Shown here: positions 1 to 7,917 of the stretch, one piece after another
How positions within the stretch are numbered: the stretch's first letter is position 1
How the letters are laid out: every line of letters starts with the position of its first letter
From: Neptunomonas japonica DSM 18939
Lineage (GTDB): Bacteria; Pseudomonadota; Gammaproteobacteria; Pseudomonadales; Balneatricaceae
NCBI RefSeq assembly: GCF_000422765.1
Contig: NZ_KE383916.1
Span: 62,001 to 126,000, forward strand
Direction: 5' to 3'
Length of the DNA: 64,000 bases
Made by a program: the position numbers and the translations under genes
The notes under the pieces: generated by a model
Database searches by the model: none
Seen by the model: only the letters and a program-made list of their open reading frames with translations
Told to the model about the DNA's origin: nothing

Positions 1-315
1 AGTCGCTAGGATAGTTGAGCCTGCGGCTAAACTAGCGGCATGTAAAGAATCAGGGCACAAGGCCGTATCTTCATCCGCATAAACGATGCCTTCTTCAGGC
101 AGTTTCATTTCTAGGCGTTTTTGATGAAGTGATGCATGCGCCATTGCTATCTGCTCAGAAGTAACATGAATAGATTGCATTGTTTCTAATTGCTGGATTA
201 AGCCTGTCCTTTCAAGGACCTTGCGTATTGCTAATAGTCTAATCGGGCTTTCCGGATGCTCTGGTCCCATATTATGAAGACCACAATCGTCATGGGTAAT
301 AAAAGTAGTTGTCAT
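1..315 (-). CDS. Histone deacetylase-like (HDAC superfamily) hydrolase, N-terminal part
   Basis: An open frame on the minus strand starts with ATG at 315 and runs without a stop off the left edge of the window, giving 105 residues. The N-terminus (THDDCGLHNMGPEHPESP) carries the His...HPExPxR signature that opens bacterial class II HDAC-like proteins (acetylpolyamine amidohydrolase / acetoin-utilisation type). These are zinc-dependent deacetylases of acetyl-lysine or small acetylated amines. The zinc-binding His-Asp motifs would lie outside the window, so activity cannot be judged. It has no clear link to the neighbouring phenol genes. The family call is from motif recognition only. Confidence 0.8.
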   Translation of the reverse strand, partial: MTTTFITHDDCGLHNMGPEHPESPIRLLAIRKVLERTGLIQQLETMQSIHVTSEQIAMAHASLHQKRLEMKLPEEGIVYADEDTALCPDSLHAASLAAGSTILAT

Positions 316-482
316 ATTCCCTTCAACTCTCATTCTTTTTTATCAGTGTACTGGAAAATGACATTCTGGACTGCTTAGCCGAAGGTCTAAAAATGCGTGT
401 AGTCATCTTTTACTTGATTTAAGTCATGGGTCTTAAGCACGTGTGAAGATAAGATGTTATCCACAGCATAGAACTGTATTAG

Positions 483-517
483 ACACCGCGTGTTCACCCT
501 CGCCGGTGTTTTTTTTT
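483..517 (+). terminator. Orphan rho-independent terminator-like hairpin
   Basis: ACACCG (483-488) can pair with CGGTGT (504-509) across a 15-nt loop, followed at once by a run of T. The hairpin faces right, but no plus-strand gene lies upstream: the HDAC-like gene starts at 315 and reads left. It could end a small RNA made from about 330-480, or be fortuitous. The rest of the 316-606 gap shows no open frame or repeat I can support. Confidence 0.45.
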
Positions 518-606
518 GTCTGAACGACTGACTCCTTCCCCCGGCCATCAATGGCTCCTATACTATGTACTGAAAACTTTATTCTTGCAGAAGGATCGCT
601 GATTTA

Positions 607-2214
607 GTGCACCCGCCGAAAATTGACTACTCTACTAAACGTGTCCTGTTGATCGAAAGCAGTGGAAATATGCGTTCGACGATTGTTTACATGTTAAGAC
701 AGTTAGGAATTGCCAATATCCAGGCGGTAACTATTAATAGTCACGTACTGGAACTGATTAAAGATGGAGCCTTTGATATTATTTTATTGGGGCATAATGG
801 AAGTGATCAGCTAACGGGTTTGCAATTACTTGAAGAGTCTCGCTTTCTTGGTTATATAAAACCTGAAGCCTGCTGGATGTTTATGACGGGAGATTCTTCG
901 CAAGAAGTCATATTACATGCTATTGATAATCAGCCTGATGCATTGTTAACCAAACCATTTTCAATGGATGAGCTTAAATCAAGGTTAGATTTACTGATAT
1001 TCCGTAAGGATGCACTACGTGAAGTAGATGCTCTTGTGGAGCGCGGTCAGCTAGATATGGCGGTTAAGGCGTGTGATCAAATTGAGTTATCTGGAAGTGA
1101 TTATGATTATGTACAGATGATGAAAGGGAAGTTGCTGTTACAACTAAATCGTTTTGAAGAAGCCGAGCGTTTTTTCAAGCAGCGCTTTACGCATCATAAT
1201 GAAAAAGAGAGTGGGTTATGTCTTGCACAAGCCTGTATGGGGCAAGGCAAATACGCTGTTGCAAAACCTCTGCTCATAAAACTTGTGGCGAAGTTTCCTC
1301 TTTTTTTATCTGCTTATGATTTGCTTGCTAAGCTGTATGAGCATGAGGGTGAATTAATACCTGTGCAAGATACATTAAAAGATGCTACTCAGAAATCACC
1401 ACTAAGCTTGTTAAGGCAAATGGAGCTTGGCAGAATAGCTGTTTATACGAAAACATTAGAGTTGGCTGAAGGAGCATACCGGAAGTCTATCTCACTAGGG
1501 CGAGATAGCTGTTATAGCTCTCCTGAACCTTTCTTACGCTTGGCTAATGTACGTCGATTAGAAATGGCGGACCTTCCTGAAAGTGAGCAACTTGGCCTTC
1601 AGGGGCAGTTTGATGAATTGCTCAATACTGCGAGTTACCAATATCCCAAAGATAAAGCCCTTAAGGTTAAGACTGCGCTCTTACGAAGCCAGCTAAGCAG
1701 TGATATGGGTAATGAAGATGATGCAAACCGTTACATGGTTGAAGCATCTAAGTTTGCTGGGCAACTTGACCAATCACTGGATTTACAAAGAGAGTTATTG
1801 GATATAACAGGCGACCGTTTACCTATTCTTGAGCAGCGCCCCGCTCCAGGCAAGGATAAGCCTAAGGGATATACGCATGATCCAGAAATGAGTATTCGGG
1901 TTAACCGCTTAGGTGTTAAGCATTACCTTGCAGACAAGATCCCCCAGGCAATTCGTTACTTTGGTTTGGCTATTGAAAATGACCCAAAAAACTCTCGGGC
2001 ATTACTTAACTTAGCGCAGTTATTTCTAGAATCTGCAAAACAAGAATCCACCCGTCGAGAAGAACGCCTCAAAATGGTGACACGGTATTTACGTTTGGCG
2101 GAGCGTATGACATTGAATGAGCTAGAGACCAAAAAACTCACCTTGCTAAAGGCTTGTAGTAAAGTGTCTTTAGAGAAGCTTCCCGAAGGGAGCTTAGGTG
2201 TCTTGTTAAAATAG
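607..2214 (+). CDS. TPR-repeat protein with degenerate response-regulator receiver domain
   Basis: 535 residues with a GTG start; no in-frame ATG lies nearby. Residues about 11-130 have a receiver-like fold pattern, with beta1 VLLIES, the conserved Thr (T94) and the conserved Lys in LTKPF (K116). The acidic pair after beta1 is reduced to E17-S18, and the phosphoacceptor Asp at the end of beta3 is replaced by Gly62 (IILLGHNG). It should therefore not be phosphorylated in the usual way. The remainder is helical with several TPR-like units (about 150-290 and 430-500), suggesting a protein-interaction scaffold. Receiver-TPR proteins of this length are known in Pseudomonas and Vibrio relatives, with little functional work that I recall. 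It converges with dmpR across a shared inverted repeat; a link to phenol control is not shown. Confidence 0.75.
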   Translation: MHPPKIDYSTKRVLLIESSGNMRSTIVYMLRQLGIANIQAVTINSHVLELIKDGAFDIILLGHNGSDQLTGLQLLEESRFLGYIKPEACWMFMTGDSSQEVILHAIDNQPDALLTKPFSMDELKSRLDLLIFRKDALREVDALVERGQLDMAVKACDQIELSGSDYDYVQMMKGKLLLQLNRFEEAERFFKQRFTHHNEKESGLCLAQACMGQGKYAVAKPLLIKLVAKFPLFLSAYDLLAKLYEHEGELIPVQDTLKDATQKSPLSLLRQMELGRIAVYTKTLELAEGAYRKSISLGRDSCYSSPEPFLRLANVRRLEMADLPESEQLGLQGQFDELLNTASYQYPKDKALKVKTALLRSQLSSDMGNEDDANRYMVEASKFAGQLDQSLDLQRELLDITGDRLPILEQRPAPGKDKPKGYTHDPEMSIRVNRLGVKHYLADKIPQAIRYFGLAIENDPKNSRALLNLAQLFLESAKQESTRREERLKMVTRYLRLAERMTLNELETKKLTLLKACSKVSLEKLPEGSLGVLLK

Positions 2215-2247
2215 CAGTAAGATCACTTTTTAAAAATGACCTTACTG
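2215..2247. terminator. Bidirectional terminator between TPR gene and dmpR
   Basis: CAGTAAG (2215-2221) is repeated inverted as CTTACTG (2241-2247), flanking a further TCA/TGA pairing and T/A runs in the centre. It sits exactly between the two convergent stop codons and can serve both strands. Confidence 0.7.
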
Positions 2248-2251
2248 AAAT

Positions 2252-3973
2252 TCAACTTTCCAGCTTTTTTAAGCGGTAAGCTAACTGGGGGCGGGTTATC
2301 CCTAGCAAGCGAGATGCTTTTGAAATATTTCCTTGGGATTGCTCCATAGCCTCTAATAATAGAGCAGATTCAAACTCATCAAGATTTACATTGTTGGTTA
2401 ATAACTCTTTACAGATGTTCTTGTAAGAGTTGTTGTCGGAGTTGTCCGCCCCGCTATTTGTTATCTGAGGTGATGCATCTAGAGCACGCTGACTCATTAT
2501 ATTAAGTGGGTGGCTGGGTTCTGACAGTGAAGGGAAAAATGAATCTAGATCAATAGTGTGATTGTTCTCACTAAGAATTACTCCACGTTCTATCATATTT
2601 TCCAGTTCGCGAATATTTCCCGGCCATTTGTACTCCATCAATGCTTGCATAGCCATATCTGAAACACCCAGTGTTCTTTTATTATAGAAAGTATGATATT
2701 TCTCTAAAAAGTGATTGATCAGTAGGGGGATATCTTCACTACGTTCACGTAGGGGAGGGATATGCACGGGATAGATGTTGAGGCGATAGTAAAGGTCTTC
2801 ACGAAAAACGCCATCTTGTACTGCTTTCTCTAAATTAATATTGGCCGCCGCAACGACTCTCACATCAATGAAACGGGTGCGGTTATCACCCACCCTTTCT
2901 AGCTCGCTCTCTTGTAGAACTCTAAGTAAAGACGCTTGTGCACGAGGGGAGAGATCGACAACCTCATCTAGAAAAAGAGTACCTCCATTCGCACGTTCAA
3001 AGCGCCCTTCACGTGATTGCGTAGCACCAGTAAAGGCTCCTTTCTCTACACCAAATAATTCTGCTTCGATAAGATCCGGTGAAATACAGGCACAATTAAC
3101 TGCTATAAAGGGTTTATCGGAGCGATCTGAACTTTGGTGAAGCCCGCGGGCAAAGATTTCTTTACCTACGCCTGTTTCACCTTGCAGTAATACAGTGACT
3201 TTACTGGTTGATGCTTTGTGTATTAGTTGGCAGGCATTTCGAAAAGTGGCCGATTGACCTACTGAGTTGAGTAGTGAGTCTCCTTCTTTTTCACTGTTAC
3301 CAAAGTTGGCGCGAAGGTCACTTAGTTGGCTTTGTAATGAAAACAGCTCTTCTGCAATGGGGTCAGGCAAGAGCATTTGTTCAAGTTCAACTGAGTCCTC
3401 CCATTCTTCAACAGGCTTGCCAACAATATGGCAATGCTCGGCTCCAGACCCTTTGCAGGAAGTCTCTTTAAATATGATTTTTTTACCCATGTAGTAAGTA
3501 GCAAATCCACTGGCATATCCAATCAATGTCCAACAAATAGGCGTGTCCGATGCACCACATTCTTGGCGATGAACCTCAGCTTCATATGAGTCGAACCAGT
3601 CGAATTCACCATCAAACGTGCCGTTATCTAGATCAAAATCGAGGAAAGTTGGTTTGACATTAACCATGCCTTTCAGGGTGTGTAGCTGTGGGCCTACATA
3701 AAAGGATTGTTTCTTTGACAAATCAGGTCTTATCTTGCTGACAAGCTCAGCATCTTTCCAACCAGAGTGGTAGCCAAATCTCATTAAAAAACCACGAGCT
3801 CTTTGAACGCCTAAGGTCTCGATAAGTTCTTTTCGTAGTAACCCCATCACGCTTGCGTGAATCAATAACATCCTTTGTTCATTGAACCAGATTTTTCCGT
3901 TTTCATGATCAAAGTGAAGTTGTGACAGGAGATCTTCGCTGCCGGGAAACTGAAGTTCAGGTTGCTTAGACAT
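2252..3973 (-). CDS. dmpR: DmpR/XylR-family sigma54-dependent phenol-responsive activator
   Basis: 573 residues (DmpR of Pseudomonas CF600 is 563). Domain order: XylR_N/V4R sensor (about 10-190), linker, AAA+ domain with Walker A GETGVGKE (265-272) and the sigma54-contact loop GAFTGA (312-317), and a Fis-type helix-turn-helix at the C-terminus. Residues that bind phenol in MopR (H106, W134, F99, F132) align by exact spacing with H98, W126, F91 and F124 here. The zinc ligands C155/E178/C181/C189 align with C147/E170/C173/C181. MopR Y176 is Phe168 here. The gene is divergent from the phenol hydroxylase operon, and sites matching its family's operator lie upstream of three operons. Role: binds phenol or a simple substituted phenol and opens sigma54 promoters. 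A member of the family is very likely; the exact effector is inferred. Confidence 0.95.
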   Translation of the reverse strand: MSKQPELQFPGSEDLLSQLHFDHENGKIWFNEQRMLLIHASVMGLLRKELIETLGVQRARGFLMRFGYHSGWKDAELVSKIRPDLSKKQSFYVGPQLHTLKGMVNVKPTFLDFDLDNGTFDGEFDWFDSYEAEVHRQECGASDTPICWTLIGYASGFATYYMGKKIIFKETSCKGSGAEHCHIVGKPVEEWEDSVELEQMLLPDPIAEELFSLQSQLSDLRANFGNSEKEGDSLLNSVGQSATFRNACQLIHKASTSKVTVLLQGETGVGKEIFARGLHQSSDRSDKPFIAVNCACISPDLIEAELFGVEKGAFTGATQSREGRFERANGGTLFLDEVVDLSPRAQASLLRVLQESELERVGDNRTRFIDVRVVAAANINLEKAVQDGVFREDLYYRLNIYPVHIPPLRERSEDIPLLINHFLEKYHTFYNKRTLGVSDMAMQALMEYKWPGNIRELENMIERGVILSENNHTIDLDSFFPSLSEPSHPLNIMSQRALDASPQITNSGADNSDNNSYKNICKELLTNNVNLDEFESALLLEAMEQSQGNISKASRLLGITRPQLAYRLKKLES

Positions 3974-4125
3974 TATTATTTTTATACCAACTTAGACTGT
4001 ATGGAAATTATTATGGAGTATTTTCTTTGCGGTTGTCGAATGGTTTTTAATCAAGTCATAAGCTTTCGATATTGCTACTCCGATTTCACTATGTGTTTTA
4101 ATTTTCCTCTTTGTAGGTGTTGTGA

Positions 4126-4174
4126 GTGATCAAATGATCAAATGAATGGGCTGGTTTTTTAATCATTTGCTGAG
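4126..4174 (+). promoter_or_regulatory. Paired upstream activator sites for DmpR, hydroxylase operon
   Basis: Two palindromic sites resemble the XylR/DmpR site TTGATCAATTGATCAA (remembered consensus). Site 1 at 4126-4141 contains two TGATCA boxes separated by AA (14 of 16 matches). Site 2 at 4159-4174 is weaker (11 of 16). Their centres are 33 bp apart, about three helical turns, and lie about 187 and 154 bp before the -12 element. The same paired layout recurs upstream of dmpQ and of the envelope cassette. The region between here and the promoter is very AT-rich, without an exact IHF match. This 3974-4365 gap also must hold the leftward dmpR promoter, which I cannot place. Confidence 0.8.
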
Positions 4175-4306
4175 GTGGGTGAATACTATTGAGTTCATGC
4201 TCTATGTTGTGCCGGCTTATTGTATTTTCATTTTGTTTTTATATTTTTCTTTTTAAACAAATAGTTATGATTTTAATTTTTTTAAAAATTGGCTTCTATT
4301 AAATTA

Positions 4307-4321
4307 TGGCACAGTGGTTGC
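4307..4321 (+). promoter_or_regulatory. Sigma54 promoter of the phenol hydroxylase operon
   Basis: TGGCAC-N5-TTGC is a perfect -24/-12 element at 4307-4321. A transcript would start near 4333, leaving a short leader before the preferred dmpK start at 4366. It corresponds to the Po promoter of dmp operons. Confidence 0.93.
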
Positions 4322-4365
4322 TCTAGGCTCTACTGAGATGATTAATGCCACAGGGGCTATTCGTG

Positions 4366-4671
4366 ATGAGCAAATCAATACTTGTGACTAATAACAAAAA
4401 AATTGACTCTTCGTTTGAACAGTTAGAAAAGTATGTGCGTGTACACAGTAATCCTGATGCTCCGTTTGTCGAATTCGACTTTGCTATTGGTGCTCCAGAG
4501 TTGTTCGTTGAACTTGTTTTACCTCGGCTTGCGTTTGAGGCTTTTTGTAAGAGTAATGCAGTCGTACATATGAACAATGAGCAGATCGCCATTGTTGACG
4601 CCGAAAGCAGAAAGTGGCGTTACGGCGAAGATACGCTCATGGCAAATAATCATGCTCAATCTCCTTCATAA
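4366..4671 (+). CDS. dmpK: Phenol hydroxylase assembly subunit DmpK
   Basis: 101 residues from ATG 4366, which follows an AGGGG ribosome site at 4351-4355. An upstream in-frame ATG at 4345 lies only about 12 nt from the predicted transcript start and has no good ribosome site, so it is not preferred. CF600 DmpK is about 92 residues. The family protein is not needed for catalysis in vitro but helps activate the apo-oxygenase (iron insertion is proposed). First gene of the K-L-M-N-O-P order typical of soluble group I multicomponent phenol hydroxylases, directly downstream of the sigma54 promoter. Confidence 0.9.
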   Translation: MSKSILVTNNKKIDSSFEQLEKYVRVHSNPDAPFVEFDFAIGAPELFVELVLPRLAFEAFCKSNAVVHMNNEQIAIVDAESRKWRYGEDTLMANNHAQSPS

Positions 4672-4698
4672 CAATAACTATCAGCTGGGAAAAGTTCG

Positions 4699-5682
4699 AT
4701 GACCATTGAAATCAAAACTTCGATGCTGGAGCCGGTTCGTCATACCTTTGCGCATATAGAGCGCCGTTTTGGTGACAAACCTGCCACGCGCTATCAGGAA
4801 GCTACATATGACGTTCAATCAGAAACTAACTTCCATTACCGTCCTTTATGGCAACCTGACTTAGAGCTCAACGATCCACGTCGTACTGCTATTCAGATGA
4901 GTGATTGGTATGCCTTCAAGGATCCACGTCAATTTTACTATGGCTCGTATGTGCAGCAGCGCGCAAAAATGCAAGAGGCTGCTGAGAATAATTATGCTTT
5001 TTTTGAAAAGCGTAATCTTGCAAACCACCTTAGCGAAGAGCTACGTGCCAGTCTCATTCGTTTTCTAGTGCCGTTTCGCCATGTTGAGCATACCGCCAAC
5101 TTAAACAATGTTTATGGTGCTGCCTATGGATATGGAACTGCGATCACTCAGGCACTGATGTTTGATGGTATGGACCGTCTTGGTATGGCTCAGTACCTGT
5201 CACGTATAGGTTTGATTCTAGATGGTAATAGTGGTGACTCGCTTGTAGAGGCTAAAACACAATGGATGTCAGCAGATATTTGGCAAGGTGTTCGTGCTAT
5301 TTGTGAAGAAATGTTGGTGACTAAAGACTGGTTTGAATTACTGATCGCTCAGGATTTTGTTATCGATAATTTGGTTGCCAATCTCGTGTATGAGCAGTGG
5401 GACGAACACCTAGTTGCCAATGGTGGTCAGGATGTAGCCATGTTGACTGAATTTATGCGGGTTTGGCACAAAGATACCGCTCGCTGGGTTGACGCTGTGA
5501 TTAAAGTGGCAGCGGCAGAATCTGAAGAAAATCAGCTGTTAATTTCTGACTGGGTTACCAAGTGGCGTGGTAAGGCTGCTGAGGCATTTGCGCCTCTTTG
5601 CAATGAAATGCTGAGTGAAAACGCACTGACTGATGCGCTTTTGGTTATGGATAAACGATTGGCTAAGGCCGGTGTTAAGTAA
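4699..5682 (+). CDS. dmpL: Phenol hydroxylase beta subunit DmpL
   Basis: 327 residues (CF600 DmpL about 331). It is the smaller ferritin-like subunit of the hydroxylase that pairs with DmpN and DmpO in the (LNO)2 oxygenase. It has the fold but not the iron-binding ExxH motifs, as expected for the structural beta subunit. It opens 27 nt after dmpK, followed by dmpM after 11 nt, so tight co-transcription is expected. Cytoplasmic. Confidence 0.95.
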   Translation: MTIEIKTSMLEPVRHTFAHIERRFGDKPATRYQEATYDVQSETNFHYRPLWQPDLELNDPRRTAIQMSDWYAFKDPRQFYYGSYVQQRAKMQEAAENNYAFFEKRNLANHLSEELRASLIRFLVPFRHVEHTANLNNVYGAAYGYGTAITQALMFDGMDRLGMAQYLSRIGLILDGNSGDSLVEAKTQWMSADIWQGVRAICEEMLVTKDWFELLIAQDFVIDNLVANLVYEQWDEHLVANGGQDVAMLTEFMRVWHKDTARWVDAVIKVAAAESEENQLLISDWVTKWRGKAAEAFAPLCNEMLSENALTDALLVMDKRLAKAGVK

Positions 5683-5693
5683 GGGGTTTCTGC

Positions 5694-5960
5694 ATGTCAA
5701 AAGTCTATATAGCACTGCAAGATAATGATGTCTCACGCTACATCGTGGAGGCTATCGAAGAGGATAATCCAGATGTGACGGTTATCCATATGCCTGCCAT
5801 GATTCGTATTGAGAATGAAGGTTTTTTAGTGGTTAAGCGTGAAACAGTAGAAGAAAAACTAGGGCGTGAATGGGATGTTCAGGAGCTTCATTTGAACCTA
5901 ATTACGCTGGGCGGAAACGTTGATGAAGAAGATGATCAACTGAGCCTGACCTGGAACTAA
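5694..5960 (+). CDS. dmpM: Phenol hydroxylase regulatory (effector) protein DmpM
   Basis: 88 residues (CF600 DmpM about 90). This small cofactor-free protein corresponds to MmoB/TmoD-type effectors, which dock on the oxygenase and tune electron transfer and substrate access. Acidic and short, with the conserved N-terminal pattern of a beta strand followed by NDVSRYIVEAI. It sits between the beta and alpha subunit genes in the standard order. Confidence 0.94.
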   Translation: MSKVYIALQDNDVSRYIVEAIEEDNPDVTVIHMPAMIRIENEGFLVVKRETVEEKLGREWDVQELHLNLITLGGNVDEEDDQLSLTWN

Positions 5961-5980
5961 TAATAAAAAGGTACTTCGAG

Positions 5981-7483
5981 ATGGCTACTAAAAAGCTCAA
6001 TTTAAAAGATAAATATCGTTTGTTGACGCGCGATTTGGATTGGGAGTTTTCCTACCAAGATCGTAAAGAAGCGTTTCCTTACGAAGAGTTTGAGGGAATA
6101 AAAATTACTGACTGGTCAAAATGGGAAGATCCATTTCGTTTGACCATGGATAGTTATTGGAAATACCAAGCTGAGAAAGAGAAAAAACTGTACGCCATAC
6201 TGGATGCTTTTTCACAGAATAACGGACAAACCAATATTTCAGATCCGCGATATGTCAATGCACTCAAGATATTCCTGACAGGTGTATCGCCGCTTGAGTA
6301 TCAGGCATACCAAGGGTTTGCACAAACAGGGCGTGAATTTGGTGGTATTGGTGCGCGTGTCGCGTGTCAGATGCAGTCCATTGATGAATTACGCCACGTT
6401 CAGACTCAGATCCATGCAATGAGTCATTACAACAAGTTTTTCGACGGCTTTCAGGAGTTCAGCCATCAGCATGATCGCATTTGGTATCTGTCTGTACCTA
6501 AATCCTTCTTTAACGATGCGCGCGCGGCCGGGCCTTTTGAGTTCATGGTTGCTATCGGTTTCTCATTTGAGTATGTGCTGACTAATTTGTTGTTTGTGCC
6601 CTTTATGTCCGGTGCTGCTTACAACGGTGATATGGCAACAGTTACTTTCGGTTTTTCTGCACAATCTGATGAAGCTCGCCATATGACACTTGGGCTAGAG
6701 GTCATAAAGTTCCTGCTTGAGCAGCATGAAGATAACGTACCGATTGTACAAAAATGGATCGATAAATGGTTCTGGCGCGGTACACGATTGCTCACTATTG
6801 TTGCCATGATGATGGATTACATGCTGCCAAATAAGGTGATGAGCTGGAAAGAAGCGTGGGAGGTCTATTTCGAAGAAGCGGGTGGCGCATTGTTTAAAGA
6901 TCTAGCACGTTACGGTATTCGCATGCCTAAGTATGCTGAAACTATCGAAAAAGAAAAAGAGCATATCTCGCATCAGGCATGGTGGACTTTTTATACGCAT
7001 GGTCATGCTACGGGTTTTCATACTTGGGTTCCTTCAGATGAAGAGCTGGATTGGCTGAGTGAAAAATATCCAGATACCTTTGATAAGTATTATCGTCCTC
7101 GTTGGGAAATGGCCAAAGAAATGGAAGCTAAAGGTGAGCGTTTCTATACCAAAGCCTTGCCGCAGTTGTGCACGGTTTGCCAGATTCCAATGCTGTTTAC
7201 AGAGATGGACGACCCAACCCAGACTTGCTATCGCAGTTCAGACTATGAAGAAAATAAATACCACTTTTGCTCAGACGGTTGTAAAGACATCTTTGATGAT
7301 GAGCCGGAAAAATATGTGCAGTCGTGGCTACCTGTCCATCAAATCTTTCAGGGTAACTGCGGTGGTCCTGATGTCGAGGATATTCTGCGCGATTACTACC
7401 GTATCAATGTCGGTACCGACAACATGGATATGAAAGGTTCGCCAGATGAATTGCGCTGGAAAGAATGGAAAGGTACAGCCTAA
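5981..7483 (+). CDS. dmpN: Phenol hydroxylase alpha subunit DmpN, di-iron oxygenase
   Basis: 500 residues (CF600 DmpN about 517). The bacterial multicomponent monooxygenase alpha subunit uses O2 and electrons from DmpP to convert phenol to catechol. All six expected di-iron ligands are visible: E106, E136 and H139 (DELRH), E197, E231 and H234 (DEARH), at almost the same numbers as toluene/o-xylene monooxygenase. A C-terminal segment around 390-440 has the CxxC and Cys/His-rich pattern (TVCQIP, FCSDGCKD) typical of this subunit. The protein appears intact. Confidence 0.97.
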   Translation: MATKKLNLKDKYRLLTRDLDWEFSYQDRKEAFPYEEFEGIKITDWSKWEDPFRLTMDSYWKYQAEKEKKLYAILDAFSQNNGQTNISDPRYVNALKIFLTGVSPLEYQAYQGFAQTGREFGGIGARVACQMQSIDELRHVQTQIHAMSHYNKFFDGFQEFSHQHDRIWYLSVPKSFFNDARAAGPFEFMVAIGFSFEYVLTNLLFVPFMSGAAYNGDMATVTFGFSAQSDEARHMTLGLEVIKFLLEQHEDNVPIVQKWIDKWFWRGTRLLTIVAMMMDYMLPNKVMSWKEAWEVYFEEAGGALFKDLARYGIRMPKYAETIEKEKEHISHQAWWTFYTHGHATGFHTWVPSDEELDWLSEKYPDTFDKYYRPRWEMAKEMEAKGERFYTKALPQLCTVCQIPMLFTEMDDPTQTCYRSSDYEENKYHFCSDGCKDIFDDEPEKYVQSWLPVHQIFQGNCGGPDVEDILRDYYRINVGTDNMDMKGSPDELRWKEWKGTA

Positions 7484-7543
7484 TAACAGAATAAAAACCA
7501 ACAGAGACCACTGATGTGGCCTTAGCATGGGGATAAAAAGAAT

Positions 7544-7906
7544 ATGCCAGTACATGCAATTACGCCGAATTATAGCGGCGAGGTAAAAGATCGAGTTGAG
7601 AACTTTCATGGTAACCAAGTTGTTTATGTGGGTTGGGACAAGCATTTAATGTTTTGTGCGCCATTTGCATTTCCATTACCGCCAGATATGCCATTTCGTG
7701 TCTTACTCGAAACCGTCATGCCAGATCCTTTTTGTGTACATCCCGAGTGGGAAAAGATTGACTGGAGCCAGGTGAATTGGTTGTTAGACGGTAAGCCATT
7801 CATGCCACAACTTGATGTTGCGTTACAAGATCAAGGGGTAGGGCACAAATCAGTAGTACGCTTTCAGACGCCTGAGCTTCTGGGTTTTCACAATGCTGGA
7901 GTATGA
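7544..7906 (+). CDS. dmpO: Phenol hydroxylase gamma subunit DmpO
   Basis: 120 residues (CF600 DmpO about 119). Third oxygenase subunit, without cofactor, that completes the (LNO)2 dimer. It follows dmpN after a 60-nt gap. Its stop codon lies 11 nt before the preferred dmpP start, inside which sits the dmpP ribosome site. Confidence 0.94.
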   Translation: MPVHAITPNYSGEVKDRVENFHGNQVVYVGWDKHLMFCAPFAFPLPPDMPFRVLLETVMPDPFCVHPEWEKIDWSQVNWLLDGKPFMPQLDVALQDQGVGHKSVVRFQTPELLGFHNAGV

Positions 7907-7917
7907 GGGGGACCATT

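Noticed and set aside
4175-4306. IHF site in the dmpK promoter region
   Set aside because: The stretch is AT-rich, but no segment fits WATCAANNNNTTR on either strand closely enough to list.
4345-4365. Upstream ATG for dmpK
   Set aside because: It lies about 12 nt from the predicted sigma54 transcript start without a ribosome site, whereas ATG 4366 follows AGGGG.
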